In this document: positions 43,321-52,113 of the stretch, piece after piece
Position numbering within the stretch: position 1 is the first letter of the stretch
Layout: each line of letters opens with the position of its first letter
Assembly: GCA_012520915.1 (NCBI GenBank)
Contig: JAAYNJ010000022.1
Span: 186,001-250,000 of the forward strand
Direction of reading: 5' to 3'
Length of the DNA stretch: 64,000 bases
Origin: Oscillospiraceae bacterium
Lineage (GTDB): Bacteria > Bacillota > Clostridia > Oscillospirales > Ruminococcaceae
The notes under the pieces: generated by a model
Told to the model about the DNA's origin: nothing
Database searches by the model: none
The model's input: the letters and a program-made list of their open reading frames with translations, nothing else
Position numbers and translations under genes: made by a program

Positions 43321-45261
43321 ATGAATCGGATTGGCATTTTTGCATTTTATGATATTGATGGAATAGTGGACGACTATGTCATTTACCTGTTGGAGAAGAT
43401 GCTTCCTTTCTTCAGCAGAATTTTGTGTGTGGTAAATGGAAGTATAGATGAGATAGGGGAGAAAAAGCTTAAAAAATATTGTTCCGAACTGCTAATCAGA
43501 CCTAATGAAGGCTATGATACATACGCCTACAAAGAGGGATATGATTTTATAAAAGATAGATACGAAAATATTGATGAGATTATATTTTTTAATGACAGCA
43601 TATTCGGGCCCTTTTTTCCGCTTGACGAAATGTTTTCGAAAATGGAAAGAAAAGACATCGACTTTTGGGGTCTGTCAAGGTATATTGGCGGCGATAAAAA
43701 TGTGTGGGGATTGAATAATTTTGATTGTGTTCCTGAACACATTCAAACTTTTTTTTGGGCAGTAAGAAAGAAAATGATATACTCCGGAGATTTTGACAAT
43801 TATTGGAGAAATCTGCCGGAGATAGCTAATTATAAAGAAGCTGTCAGTTTTCATGAAATGATTTTTACCGACTACTTCAGTAAACTTGGATATAAATGGG
43901 ATTGCTTTATTGAACCCGGTTGGTATGACGGATTATGCCTTTATCCGTTAATGAGCTTTCCAAGAATCCTCTTGGAACACTATCGTTGTCCTTTTATTAA
44001 GAGAAAAAGCTTTATTGACACTCCCGACCTGCTGAACTCTTCAGTAAAGGGCGGTGAAGGTTTCGCTCTAATAAATTACTTGAGCCAAGAGACGGACTAT
44101 GATGTTGAACTCATTTCGAAAAACATTACGAGAACGACTCCGGTAGACAAGTATTTCGAAGCTTTGGCGCCTGTTTTCTTTATCTGTGAAAGCAAAAAGA
44201 GAATAGAAAACAGCGAGGATATATCTTCGAATGTCTCAGTAGTCATTGAAAATCCCGAAGCTTTTCAAATCGACATGATAAGCAAAGTTGCGGACTTTAA
44301 AAATGCGGAAATATTTATTTACTGCAAAAACAAAAGTGATGAAATAGCAGCGATAGAAAAATTTCCGAATGCTGTTGTGCTAAATGGAGATAAATCCGGA
44401 TTTATAGATATCATAAATGTATTCGGAGATAGGTTAAGGACAGGGGAGTTTTTATTATATCTAAACTGTACAACCGCTGACAAACAAATAAAATATAATC
44501 CTTCGGATATTTTTTCACAAACAGATGTTGACTACAGTAATTTAGAAAAAGACTTTTCAATGTTCTATAACTCATTGCATTCATTTAAAAATGTGGCGCT
44601 TTGTGCAGACTTTCTTTTAAGAAGAAAGGAATTCGGAGTTCTAATACCTCTAAACCCCACTCATGATGTCTTTTGTATAGATATTCCTATGGATGCTCAA
44701 GAAAAAGAAAGAATGCAGAGTATGCTGAGCGGAATAGGGATAAAACTTCCGTTGTCGGAAGAGCAAGAACAAATCAGGAACATAGGCGGCTCTTTTTTTT
44801 GTTACACAAAAATCTTGAAACCGCTTTTTAATGACAGTTTGAAAAAAGTTGAAGAAGAAGAATATGTGATTGGTGTGTCTTTAACTGAATACCTGCCTCC
44901 AATACTCGCTCAGAATGAAGGCAAATTTACAGCGGTTTCAACAACTTCGGAAATCGTCTCCGGCAGACTGTTTACAACCAATAGACTGCTAAAGGAACTC
45001 ACGGGAGAAATCGGAACAGCGGATAAATTCAACAGTTACAGCCGTATATTACACAGAACCAAAGGAACATTGGAATTTTACGAAACTTTTTTTAATCCCA
45101 AGTCATTTAGAGATAGAATTTACATGGTGCTGATGGCGTTGCTCAGCAAAAAGCATTTTATGAGATTCCGTAATATGAAAAAAGAAAACAAAGGCGTAAA
45201 ATATCATTATGATATATTCGGATCGACTGAAAATGATGTCGCTAAAGACAAAACGAACTGA
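43321..45261 (+). CDS. RgpF-like (rhamnan synthesis protein F) glycan protein
   Basis: A 646 aa protein whose first 280 residues match the RgpF domain: IGIFAFYDIDGIVDDYVIYLL, RPNEGYDTYAYKEGYDFI, FFNDSIFGPF and FHEMIFTDYFSKLGYKW. RgpF proteins take part in building rhamnose-containing cell-wall polysaccharides. The remaining 360 residues match nothing I recognise and have no membrane helix. I chose ATG at 43321, where family members begin; a TTG at 43309 has no ribosome site. The rfbC gene follows after 14 bases, which supplies the dTDP-rhamnose. Confidence 0.82.
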   Translation: MNRIGIFAFYDIDGIVDDYVIYLLEKMLPFFSRILCVVNGSIDEIGEKKLKKYCSELLIRPNEGYDTYAYKEGYDFIKDRYENIDEIIFFNDSIFGPFFPLDEMFSKMERKDIDFWGLSRYIGGDKNVWGLNNFDCVPEHIQTFFWAVRKKMIYSGDFDNYWRNLPEIANYKEAVSFHEMIFTDYFSKLGYKWDCFIEPGWYDGLCLYPLMSFPRILLEHYRCPFIKRKSFIDTPDLLNSSVKGGEGFALINYLSQETDYDVELISKNITRTTPVDKYFEALAPVFFICESKKRIENSEDISSNVSVVIENPEAFQIDMISKVADFKNAEIFIYCKNKSDEIAAIEKFPNAVVLNGDKSGFIDIINVFGDRLRTGEFLLYLNCTTADKQIKYNPSDIFSQTDVDYSNLEKDFSMFYNSLHSFKNVALCADFLLRRKEFGVLIPLNPTHDVFCIDIPMDAQEKERMQSMLSGIGIKLPLSEEQEQIRNIGGSFFCYTKILKPLFNDSLKKVEEEEYVIGVSLTEYLPPILAQNEGKFTAVSTTSEIVSGRLFTTNRLLKELTGEIGTADKFNSYSRILHRTKGTLEFYETFFNPKSFRDRIYMVLMALLSKKHFMRFRNMKKENKGVKYHYDIFGSTENDVAKDKTN

Positions 45262-45275
45262 AAAGGGGTGACATT

Positions 45276-45821
45276 TTGAAGTTCAAGTTTATAGAAACCG
45301 GATTAAAGGGCATGTTTGTTGTTGAAACAAAAAAATTCGGCGATAACCGTGGATACTTTATGGAAACATATAATGAAAGAGAATTCAAAAATGCAGGCTA
45401 TCCATTGGTGTTTGTTCAGGATAATCAGTCGATGTCGAAAAAGGGCGTGCTAAGAGGACTGCATTTTCAAAGAAATAATCCTCAAGGAAAACTTGTTAGG
45501 GTGCTTTCCGGAGAGGTTTTCGATGTAGGCGTTGATATAAGAAGAGAATCCGAAACTTTCGGTAAGTGGTTCGGAACAGTGCTTTCGGCAGAAAACGGTA
45601 AGCAAATTTATGTGCCGGAAGGGTTTGCGCACGGTTTCTTAGTCCTTTCGGATACTGCTGAGTTTGCTTATAAGTGTACTCGGTTTTACGATCCTCATGA
45701 TGAGGGAGGCATTATTTGGAATGATCCCGATATCTCTATAATCTGGCCGGAAATTGACGGGGAAATCATATTGAGTGAAAAAGATAAGCTTAACCCCCTT
45801 TTTAAAGAGGCTGTGCTGTAA
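45276..45821 (+). CDS. rfbC: dTDP-4-dehydrorhamnose 3,5-epimerase
   Basis: A 181 aa cupin-fold enzyme, third step of dTDP-L-rhamnose synthesis. The active-site block is VLRGLHFQRNNPQGKLVRV with the catalytic His; QIYVPEGFAHGFLVLSD and FYDPHDEGGIIWNDPDI follow. The start is TTG at 45276 with AAGGGGTG upstream. Confidence 0.96.
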   Translation: MKFKFIETGLKGMFVVETKKFGDNRGYFMETYNEREFKNAGYPLVFVQDNQSMSKKGVLRGLHFQRNNPQGKLVRVLSGEVFDVGVDIRRESETFGKWFGTVLSAENGKQIYVPEGFAHGFLVLSDTAEFAYKCTRFYDPHDEGGIIWNDPDISIIWPEIDGEIILSEKDKLNPLFKEAVL

Positions 45822-46093
45822 AAAACGGTTGAAGGGGATATCAAGAATTATTGGAATTGAGGATTATAATTGTGTACGGCTCTTTATTAAGATGAAGTGA
45901 TTTGGATAGTTTTTGAAGATTTGATTGGTTGAGAGTGGTTAAAAAAGAATAGAATAAACATATAAATTACAGTAAAAAATGCCTATGTACACCTGTCAAG
46001 ACTATTTTAAAGTGCAAATAGTGTTTGTTGTTGATTGAGATATCTGATAGTATATTTTTGAAACTGTTAAATCAAAATTAAAAGGGGTAATAC
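45822..46093 (+). other. Gap between rfbC and rfbA
   Basis: No gene is seen in these 272 bases. They carry a probable promoter (46028-46056) for rfbA-rfbD-rfbB; the rest is AT-rich without recognisable structure. Confidence 0.5.
46028..46056 (+). promoter_or_regulatory. Probable promoter of rfbA-rfbD-rfbB
   Basis: TTGTTG (46028-46033) and TATATT (46051-46056) are 17 bases apart, 38 bases before rfbA. Confidence 0.5.
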
Positions 46094-46975
46094 ATGATTA
46101 AAGGAATAGTTTTAGCCGGTGGCGCAGGAACAAGACTTTACCCTTCGACCATTTCGGTCTCAAAGCAACTCCTAACGGTTTACGATAAACCGATGATTTA
46201 CTATCCCGTATCCACTCTGATGTTGGCCGGGATAAGAGACATATTGATAATCTCTACCGAAAGGGATATCGGTGGGTTCGAAGAACTTTTTAAAGACGGA
46301 GGTCAATTAGGACTTAATATTCAATATGCCGTACAAAAGGAACCCAGAGGACTCGCTGATGCGTTTATTGTGGGAGAAGAGTTTATCGGAAGCGACAGAG
46401 TATGTCTCGTTTTGGGAGATAATGTATTTTACGGATACGGATTTTCAGAACGACTGGCAAATGCTGCTGCCAGAGAGAAGGGCGCGACAATATTCGGATA
46501 CCATGTAAGCAATCCGAGTGAGATGGGAGTAGTTGAGTTTGACCGAGAGGGAAATGTCATATCAATTGAGGAAAAACCTGAAAAACCGAAGTCGAACTAT
46601 GCTGTTCCCGGACTATATTTTTATGACAACAGAGTTGTGGAAATCTCAAAGAATATAAAGCCCTCGGCAAGGGGAGAAATCGAAATAACATCGGTCAATA
46701 ATGAATATCTGAAGATGGGTGAACTCAGAGTCGAGCTTTTCGGCAGGGGTATGGCCTGGCTGGATACCGGTAATCATCGTTCCCTTTTGGATGCAGCCAA
46801 TTTCATCGAAGCGGTTCAGACGAGACAGGGACTTTATGTATCCTGCCTTGAAGAAATTGCGTACAGAAGAAAGTTCATCACCAAAGAACAGCTCTTGAAA
46901 CTGGCGGAACCGCTCAGACAGACAGAATACGGGAAATATTTACTTCAAATAGCAGAAACGGTCATTCCTAAATAA
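46094..46975 (+). CDS. rfbA: Glucose-1-phosphate thymidylyltransferase
   Basis: A 293 aa nucleotidyltransferase, first step of dTDP-L-rhamnose synthesis (dTTP + glucose-1-P). It shows [43 protein letters not shown] and [28 protein letters not shown] precedes the ATG. The rfbD gene follows 16 bases later. Confidence 0.97.
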   Translation: MIKGIVLAGGAGTRLYPSTISVSKQLLTVYDKPMIYYPVSTLMLAGIRDILIISTERDIGGFEELFKDGGQLGLNIQYAVQKEPRGLADAFIVGEEFIGSDRVCLVLGDNVFYGYGFSERLANAAAREKGATIFGYHVSNPSEMGVVEFDREGNVISIEEKPEKPKSNYAVPGLYFYDNRVVEISKNIKPSARGEIEITSVNNEYLKMGELRVELFGRGMAWLDTGNHRSLLDAANFIEAVQTRQGLYVSCLEEIAYRRKFITKEQLLKLAEPLRQTEYGKYLLQIAETVIPK

Positions 46976-46991
46976 ATCGGAGGTCATACTA

Positions 46992-47882
46992 TTGAAAATA
47001 TTAGTAACCGGATCAAACGGACAGTTGGGAAGCGAGCTTATAAATCGGCTTAACGACAGCGAAAAAAAACAAGGGAATCTTCCCGTTTCCTTGATTAACA
47101 GTGAAGTGTTGGGGGTTGACGTAGATTTTCTCGATATTACCGATGAAGTAAAAGTGAGAGAATTATTACTGAATGGACGATTTGACTGTATAATCAACTG
47201 TGCTGCATTTACAAATGTGGATAAAGCTGAAGAGAGTATCGAACAGGCAACTGCAGTAAATACAACAGCTCCCGGTTTTTTAGCAAGAGTTGCGGCTGAA
47301 ACAGGAGCAAAGTTCGTTCATATCTCAACAGATTATGTCTTTTCCGGCGAAGGAGACACCCCGTTCAAGGAAAATGATCCCGGTAGTCCTAATACCGTGT
47401 ATGGAAAGACCAAATTAACGGGTGAAGAGCTTGTGTCGAGCAATAACCCCGATTCCTTGATAGTGAGATCTGCTTGGTTGTATGGTTATAGGGGCAAAAA
47501 CTTTGTTAAAACAATAGTCAATCTTGCTAAAGAAAGAGACACCCTAACCGTGGTAGATGACCAATTCGGAAATCCGACCAATGCCGCAGACCTGGCTCAA
47601 AGGATTTTAATGTTGATTTCCATAGGAGCTAATGGGATTTATCATTGCACAAATTCGGGTATCTGTAGTTGGTATGAGTTTGCAAAAGAGATTGTTGGAC
47701 TTTCAAAGCTGAACACCAAAGTTGTTCCCTGTACGACTGAAGAGTTTCCGAGACCGGCGAAGAGACCCAAGTTTTCAGCACTTGATAACAGTAAGCTGGA
47801 AAAAGCGGTAGGAATTAAGATGAGAAGCTGGCAGGAGGCAATAAAAGAATATTTAGAAAATGCTGACAGATTTACTGACTGA
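46992..47882 (+). CDS. rfbD: dTDP-4-dehydrorhamnose reductase
   Basis: A 296 aa short-chain dehydrogenase, last step of dTDP-L-rhamnose synthesis. The NADPH loop is VTGSNGQLGSEL, the catalytic region is STDYVFSG and PNTVYGKTKLTGE (YxxxK), and RSAWLYGYRGKNF is typical. The start is TTG at 46992 with GGAGG upstream. Confidence 0.96.
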   Translation: MKILVTGSNGQLGSELINRLNDSEKKQGNLPVSLINSEVLGVDVDFLDITDEVKVRELLLNGRFDCIINCAAFTNVDKAEESIEQATAVNTTAPGFLARVAAETGAKFVHISTDYVFSGEGDTPFKENDPGSPNTVYGKTKLTGEELVSSNNPDSLIVRSAWLYGYRGKNFVKTIVNLAKERDTLTVVDDQFGNPTNAADLAQRILMLISIGANGIYHCTNSGICSWYEFAKEIVGLSKLNTKVVPCTTEEFPRPAKRPKFSALDNSKLEKAVGIKMRSWQEAIKEYLENADRFTD

Positions 47883-47910
47883 TATCACTTATAAATTTTT
47901 GGAGGAAAAA

Positions 47911-48969
47911 ATGAACAGAATACTCGTAACGGGTGGAGCAGGGTTTATAGGTAGCAATTTTATAATATATATGCTGAAGAAGTATAACGATATTTTTATT
48001 GTTAATTTGGACGCTATAACATACAGCGGAAACCTTAAAAATCTAAAATCGGTCGAAAACGATGAGCGTTATGTATTTGTTAAGGGTGATATAAGAGATA
48101 AGGAATTGATAAATAACCTCTTTAAACAATATGATTTCAATCAGGTGGTTAATTTTGCAGCGGAATCACATGTAGACCGTTCAATAACCGGTCCCGATAT
48201 ATTTGTCGAAACCAATATATTAGGAACCTCAACCCTGCTGAATTGTGCAAAGGAAGCATGGGAGAAGGAAGACGACAGCTGGCCGGAAAATGTGAGATTT
48301 TTACAAGTTTCAACTGATGAAGTTTACGGATCACTCGGACCGGACGGTTTTTTTACTGAAGATACGCCGCTTGATCCTCACAGCCCCTACTCCGCTTCAA
48401 AAACGGGAGCGGATTTACTGGTAAAAGCATATTTTGACACCTATAAAATGCCGATAAACATTACGAGATGTTCAAACAACTACGGACCTTATCAGTTTCC
48501 CGAAAAATTGATACCGCTTGTGATTAATAACTGTCTTAACCACAGAGATCTTCCGATCTACGGTGACGGTTTACAGGTGAGAGATTGGTTATATGTCGAC
48601 GACCACTGTAAAGCAATAGATATGATTTTAATGAGTGCTAAGGTGGGTGAGACATACAATATCGGCGGTCACAATGAAAGGACGAATCTGCAAATTGTGA
48701 ATACCATTATTGACTACATTCAAAAGAATGAAGACGAAACAGTCGGATCTCACCTTATAAAACATGTTGAAGATAGAAAAGGTCATGATAGAAGGTATGG
48801 AATAGACCCGACAAAAATTAAAGACGATTTGGGATGGTATCCGGAAACATCTTTCGAAGAGGGCATAATAAAGACCATAAGATGGTATTTGGACAATAAA
48901 GAGTGGATGGAAGATATAGTGAGCGGAGATTATGTCAAGTATTATGAAGAACAATATAAAGGGAGATAA
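47911..48969 (+). CDS. rfbB: dTDP-glucose 4,6-dehydratase
   Basis: A 352 aa NAD-dependent enzyme, second step of dTDP-L-rhamnose synthesis. It has VTGGAGFIGSNFI, NFAAESHVDRSI, STDEVYGSL and the catalytic SPYSASKTGADLLV (YxxxK). The start is ATG at 47911 with GGAGG upstream; an in-frame extension to 47860 overlaps rfbD and is not supported. Confidence 0.97.
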   Translation: MNRILVTGGAGFIGSNFIIYMLKKYNDIFIVNLDAITYSGNLKNLKSVENDERYVFVKGDIRDKELINNLFKQYDFNQVVNFAAESHVDRSITGPDIFVETNILGTSTLLNCAKEAWEKEDDSWPENVRFLQVSTDEVYGSLGPDGFFTEDTPLDPHSPYSASKTGADLLVKAYFDTYKMPINITRCSNNYGPYQFPEKLIPLVINNCLNHRDLPIYGDGLQVRDWLYVDDHCKAIDMILMSAKVGETYNIGGHNERTNLQIVNTIIDYIQKNEDETVGSHLIKHVEDRKGHDRRYGIDPTKIKDDLGWYPETSFEEGIIKTIRWYLDNKEWMEDIVSGDYVKYYEEQYKGR

Positions 48970-49007
48970 TAATATTTGACAACCAGTTTCTAAACGACAT
49001 CTTTTTA

Positions 49008-49036
49008 TTGAAAACTGCGCACAATTGTGTTACAAT
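49008..49036 (+). promoter_or_regulatory. Promoter of tRNA-Arg
   Basis: TTGAAA (49008-49013) and TACAAT (49031-49036) are 17 bases apart, 18 bases before the tRNA. Confidence 0.75.
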
Positions 49037-49054
49037 CACCAACGTGCGTTCGTT

Positions 49055-49131
49055 GCGCCTGTAGCTCAGCTGGATAGAGCAACGGCCTTCTAAGCCGTGG
49101 GCCAGGGGTTCGAATCCCTTCAGGCGCGCCA
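49055..49131 (+). tRNA. tRNA-Arg (anticodon TCT)
   Basis: The acceptor GCGCCTG pairs with CAGGCGC. The anticodon arm ACGGC-CTTCTAA-GCCGT gives TCT, the T loop is TTCGAAT, and CCA is encoded. Confidence 0.96.
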
Positions 49132-49135
49132 AAGA

Positions 49136-49170
49136 CCGAGTGCAGTATCATCATTGCACTCGGGTTTTTA
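49136..49170 (+). terminator. Terminator of tRNA-Arg
   Basis: CCGAGTGCA pairs perfectly with TGCACTCGG and is followed by GTTTTT. Confidence 0.85.
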
Positions 49171-49249
49171 TGTTATATGTTGTTTCCTAATGTTTTCGGT
49201 GGGGTTCGATTCATTAAGAACATTTGGCAGTAAAGATTACTTAATGTTG

Positions 49250-49278
49250 TTGACTTTATAGAAATCGACTGTTATAAT
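49250..49278 (+). promoter_or_regulatory. Promoter of tRNA-Gly
   Basis: TTGACT (49250-49255) and TATAAT (49273-49278) are 17 bases apart, close to consensus. Confidence 0.8.
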
Positions 49279-49303
49279 TTTTAAGCATTTGGATACCGAT
49301 TTT

Positions 49304-49377
49304 GCGGGTGTAGTTCAATGGTAGAACACCAGCCTTCCAAGCTGGATACGTGGGTTCGATCCCCATCACCCGCTCCA
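49304..49377 (+). tRNA. tRNA-Gly (anticodon TCC)
   Basis: The acceptor GCGGGTG pairs with CACCCGC. The anticodon arm CCAGC-CTTCCAA-GCTGG gives TCC, the T loop is TTCGATC, and CCA is encoded. Confidence 0.96.
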
Positions 49378-49387
49378 AGAATAGTTT

Positions 49388-49428
49388 AATCTGTGATAAA
49401 CCGGGAATCGTTTATCGCAGATTTTTTA
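49388..49428 (+). terminator. Terminator of tRNA-Gly
   Basis: AATCTGTGATAAAC pairs with GTTTATCGCAGATT (one mismatch) and runs into a T tract. Confidence 0.75.
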
Positions 49429-49529
49429 TTTTGGAAAAATATCATTTACTGCTTCAGTGTATTTGAAAAAAGAAATATTAAAATGAAAACAGATATAAAG
49501 TAGATCCAATATTGCAAACAAAAAAGCTA

Positions 49530-49550
49530 TGTAAAGCAAATCGCTTTACA
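49530..49550. repeat. Inverted repeat TGTAAAGC-N5-GCTTTACA
   Basis: A perfect 8-bp inverted repeat lies about 115 bases upstream of the ylxM promoter. The half-site TGTAAAG recurs in a second inverted repeat at 49677-49702. It may be a regulator-binding site. Confidence 0.5.
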
Positions 49551-49642
49551 CAAAATGAAGCGAATTATATGTTTGATTAAGGGAAAAATGTGATAAAAGG
49601 TGCAAAAACGAAGAAAACCGTCAAATTAATTGAAAAACATAA

Positions 49643-49671
49643 TTGACAAATTCGATGACAAATACTATAAT
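49643..49671 (+). promoter_or_regulatory. Promoter of the ylxM-ffh operon
   Basis: TTGACA (49643-49648) and TATAAT (49666-49671) are 17 bases apart: both boxes match consensus exactly. Confidence 0.88.
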
Positions 49672-49676
49672 TTCAT

Positions 49677-49702
49677 CTTGTAAAGTCCGTTTGCTTTACA
49701 AG
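49677..49702. repeat. Inverted repeat at the ylxM transcription start
   Basis: CTTGTAAAG and CTTTACAAG form a perfect 9-bp repeat with an 8-base spacer, covering the expected start site. It could be an operator or a 5' RNA hairpin. Confidence 0.55.
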
Positions 49703-49721
49703 AATTATGGAGAGATTAGTT

Positions 49722-50087
49722 TTGGCAAAAGATCTTAGAATATCATATCTCCTTGACATTTATGGTCCCGCGCTTACCGAAAAACAGAGAGATGTTGTCG
49801 AACTCTACTACAATGAGGATCTGTCATTAGCGGAGATTGCTGAACATTGTGGGATTACGAGACAGGGTGTACGTGATTCTATTAAAAGAGGCGAAGCTGT
49901 GATGTTTGAGCTTGAGGAAAAACTCGGGTTTGCCGAGAAGTCCAGAGAGCTGTCAATGATGGCTGAAATGATAAGAGAGGATGCGAAAGGCATTCTTGTG
50001 TATAATGAAAGGCTCGCCTACTCAGACCAGATAAAAAGACTTGCCGAATCTATAATTGATCGAACCGAAAATATTGACTATATCTAA
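49722..50087 (+). CDS. ylxM: YlxM family signal-recognition-associated HTH protein
   Basis: A 121 aa protein with a sigma-70 region 4-like helix-turn-helix (LTEKQRDVVELYYNEDLSLA, EIAEHCGITRQGVRDSIKRG). YlxM proteins are encoded beside ffh in Bacillota and are reported to modulate the signal recognition particle. I chose TTG at 49722 with GGAGAG 7 bases upstream. ATG at 49707 would read through that ribosome site. It is 12 bases before ffh. Confidence 0.92.
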   Translation: MAKDLRISYLLDIYGPALTEKQRDVVELYYNEDLSLAEIAEHCGITRQGVRDSIKRGEAVMFELEEKLGFAEKSRELSMMAEMIREDAKGILVYNERLAYSDQIKRLAESIIDRTENIDYI

Positions 50088-50099
50088 CCGGAGCTTAAT

Positions 50100-51428
50100 T
50101 TGGCGTTTGAAGGACTGACAGACAGACTTAATAAAATATTCTCCAAGCTGAAAATGCGAGGTAAACTCAGCGAAGCTGATATCGATTCCGCGATGCGCGA
50201 AGTTCGTATAGCGTTATTGGAAGCCGATGTCAACTACAAAGTAGTGAAAGAGTTTATTGAATCGGTAAAGCAGAGGTCCATCGGGACTGAAGTTATGGAG
50301 AGCTTGACGCCCGCACAGCAGGTAATAAAAATTGTTCATGAAACACTGACAAGCACTATGGGCGGAGGAGCAAGGGAAATCAAGCTCAACTCCACGAAAC
50401 CTACAGTCATAATGATGTTTGGCCTTCAGGGTAGCGGTAAAACAACCCATTGTGCCAAACTTGCAAAATACTACAAGTCAAAAGGATATAGACCGCTATT
50501 AGTTGCATGTGACGTTTATAGACCGGCAGCAATAGAACAGCTGTTAAAGGTTGGTGAACTTGCAGGCGTTCCGGTTTTTGAAATGGGACAGGGAAATCCT
50601 GTTGCTATTGCTTTAAAAGGCTACTCTCATGCGAGAGATTACGGTTATAATATTATAATCATTGATACTGCAGGTCGTCTTCATATTGATGAACAATTGA
50701 TGGAAGAATTGAAAAATATTAAATCCGCTGTAGATATCGATGAGTCGTTATTGGTTGTGGATGCTATGACGGGCCAGGACGTTGTAAATGTAGCATCTCA
50801 ATTTGAAAGAGAAATCGGAATTGACGGCATAATTGTCACAAAACTGGACGGAGACTCTCGAGGTGGTGCTGCTCTTTCGGCTTATGCGGTTACGAACAAA
50901 CCGATAAAGTTTGCCGGTATAGGTGAAAGAATTGATGATTTGGAGGTCTTTCACCCTGAAAGGATGGCATCGAGAATACTCGGAATGGGAGATGTGCTTA
51001 CCCTTATAGAAAAGGCAGAGAAAGTAGTCGATGAGAAGAAAGCTGCCGAAATGATTGGGAAAATAAAAAAAGGTTTTAATATGGAAGATCTTTTGGACCA
51101 GTTGGAGCAGCTAAGGAATATGGGAAATTTAAGGCAGCTAATACAAATGATGCCGGGTGGAGCTAAAATTCCCGAAGAAGCTTTAGATGAAAGTGCGTTT
51201 AAAAAAGTCGAGGCTATTATTTTCTCTATGACCCCGGCAGAAAGGTTAAAGCCCGGTGTGATAAATGCTTCACGGAAAAGACGTATTGCTGCGGGAAGCG
51301 GAACTAAAGTTGAAGATGTCAACAGACTTCTAAAACAGTTTGATCAGATGAATAAAATGATGAAACAGATGAGTAGAAAGGGAAGGCGCAGAGGCAGAAA
51401 TTCGGGAATGGGTATGTTGCCGTTCTAA
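50100..51428 (+). CDS. ffh: Signal recognition particle protein Ffh
   Basis: A 442 aa SRP54 GTPase that delivers ribosomes making membrane proteins to FtsY. It has an N domain, a GTPase domain (GLQGSGKTTHCAKLA, DTAGR, TKLDGDSRGGA) and a methionine-rich M domain ending MNKMMKQMSRKGRRRG. The start is TTG at 50100 with GGAG upstream. It lies in the ylxM-ffh-rpsP-khpA order usual for this phylum. Confidence 0.98.
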   Translation: MAFEGLTDRLNKIFSKLKMRGKLSEADIDSAMREVRIALLEADVNYKVVKEFIESVKQRSIGTEVMESLTPAQQVIKIVHETLTSTMGGGAREIKLNSTKPTVIMMFGLQGSGKTTHCAKLAKYYKSKGYRPLLVACDVYRPAAIEQLLKVGELAGVPVFEMGQGNPVAIALKGYSHARDYGYNIIIIDTAGRLHIDEQLMEELKNIKSAVDIDESLLVVDAMTGQDVVNVASQFEREIGIDGIIVTKLDGDSRGGAALSAYAVTNKPIKFAGIGERIDDLEVFHPERMASRILGMGDVLTLIEKAEKVVDEKKAAEMIGKIKKGFNMEDLLDQLEQLRNMGNLRQLIQMMPGGAKIPEEALDESAFKKVEAIIFSMTPAERLKPGVINASRKRRIAAGSGTKVEDVNRLLKQFDQMNKMMKQMSRKGRRRGRNSGMGMLPF

Positions 51429-51510
51429 CACATCATTTAAGGGCATTAAAAATTAAAATCATAAGTCTTAATTTTAATAATAAAAGATAAAAATCAGGAG
51501 GAATAATTTA

Positions 51511-51753
51511 ATGGCGGTAAAAATCAGATTGCGTCGAATGGGAGCAAAGAAAAATCCTTTTTACAGGATTGTTGTTGCGGATAGCAGATTTCCTAGGGAT
51601 GGCAGATTTATTGAGGAAATCGGAACTTACGATCCTACGAAAGATCCGGTTGAGTTTAAGATAGATGCTGAAAAGGTTAAACAGTGGATAAGTACCGGGG
51701 CCCAGCCGACAGATACGGTAAAGGCGCTTCTAAAAAAGAATGAGATAATTTAA
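51511..51753 (+). CDS. rpsP: 30S ribosomal protein S16
   Basis: An 80 aa ribosomal protein with the family start [19 protein letters not shown] and the block [18 protein letters not shown] precedes the ATG. Confidence 0.98.
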   Translation: MAVKIRLRRMGAKKNPFYRIVVADSRFPRDGRFIEEIGTYDPTKDPVEFKIDAEKVKQWISTGAQPTDTVKALLKKNEII

Positions 51754-51785
51754 CCGATATATCTACACAAGAAAGGATGTTCCAA

Positions 51786-52019
51786 ATGGAAGAACTATTG
51801 GTAACGATTGCAAAAGGCCTTGTTGAAGACAAAGATGCGGTAAGAGTAACCGTCGATGAACCCAACGAAGAGGGTGTTATTGTTTATCATCTTTCTGTTG
51901 GTGAAGATGACATGGGAAGAGTCATTGGGAAACAGGGACGCATAGCGAAAGCAATAAGAGTAATTATGCGTGCCGCAGCAGTTAGAGTAGGCACCAGAGT
52001 TTCAGTAGAGATCGACTAA
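51786..52019 (+). CDS. khpA: KH-domain RNA-binding protein KhpA
   Basis: A 77 aa single KH-domain protein with the GKQGRIAK loop (GRVIGKQGRIAKAIR). KhpA works with KhpB (EloR/Jag) in RNA binding and cell elongation control. I chose ATG at 51786 with AAAGGA about 9 bases upstream; ATG at 51777 is too close to that site. It lies between rpsP and rimM as usual. Confidence 0.93.
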   Translation: MEELLVTIAKGLVEDKDAVRVTVDEPNEEGVIVYHLSVGEDDMGRVIGKQGRIAKAIRVIMRAAAVRVGTRVSVEID

Positions 52020-52044
52020 ATTATAATTATAAATATTATCATCT

Positions 52045-52088
52045 GCCATTGGGGTCTTGGATTTCTTCAGATCCCAATATGGCTTTTT
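52045..52088 (+). terminator. Hairpin with T tract between khpA and rimM
   Basis: GCCAT-TGGGGTCT pairs with AGATCCCA-ATGGC (two-base bulge) and is followed by five Ts. It looks like an intrinsic terminator or attenuator inside the operon. Confidence 0.55.
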
Positions 52089-52113
52089 AGTTTTGTCATC
52101 AAATAGAGGTAAA

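Noticed and set aside
49440-49700. A T-box or SRP RNA upstream of ylxM-ffh
   Set aside because: No T-box core sequence and no SRP Alu/domain IV tetraloop pattern; only promoter and inverted repeats are visible.
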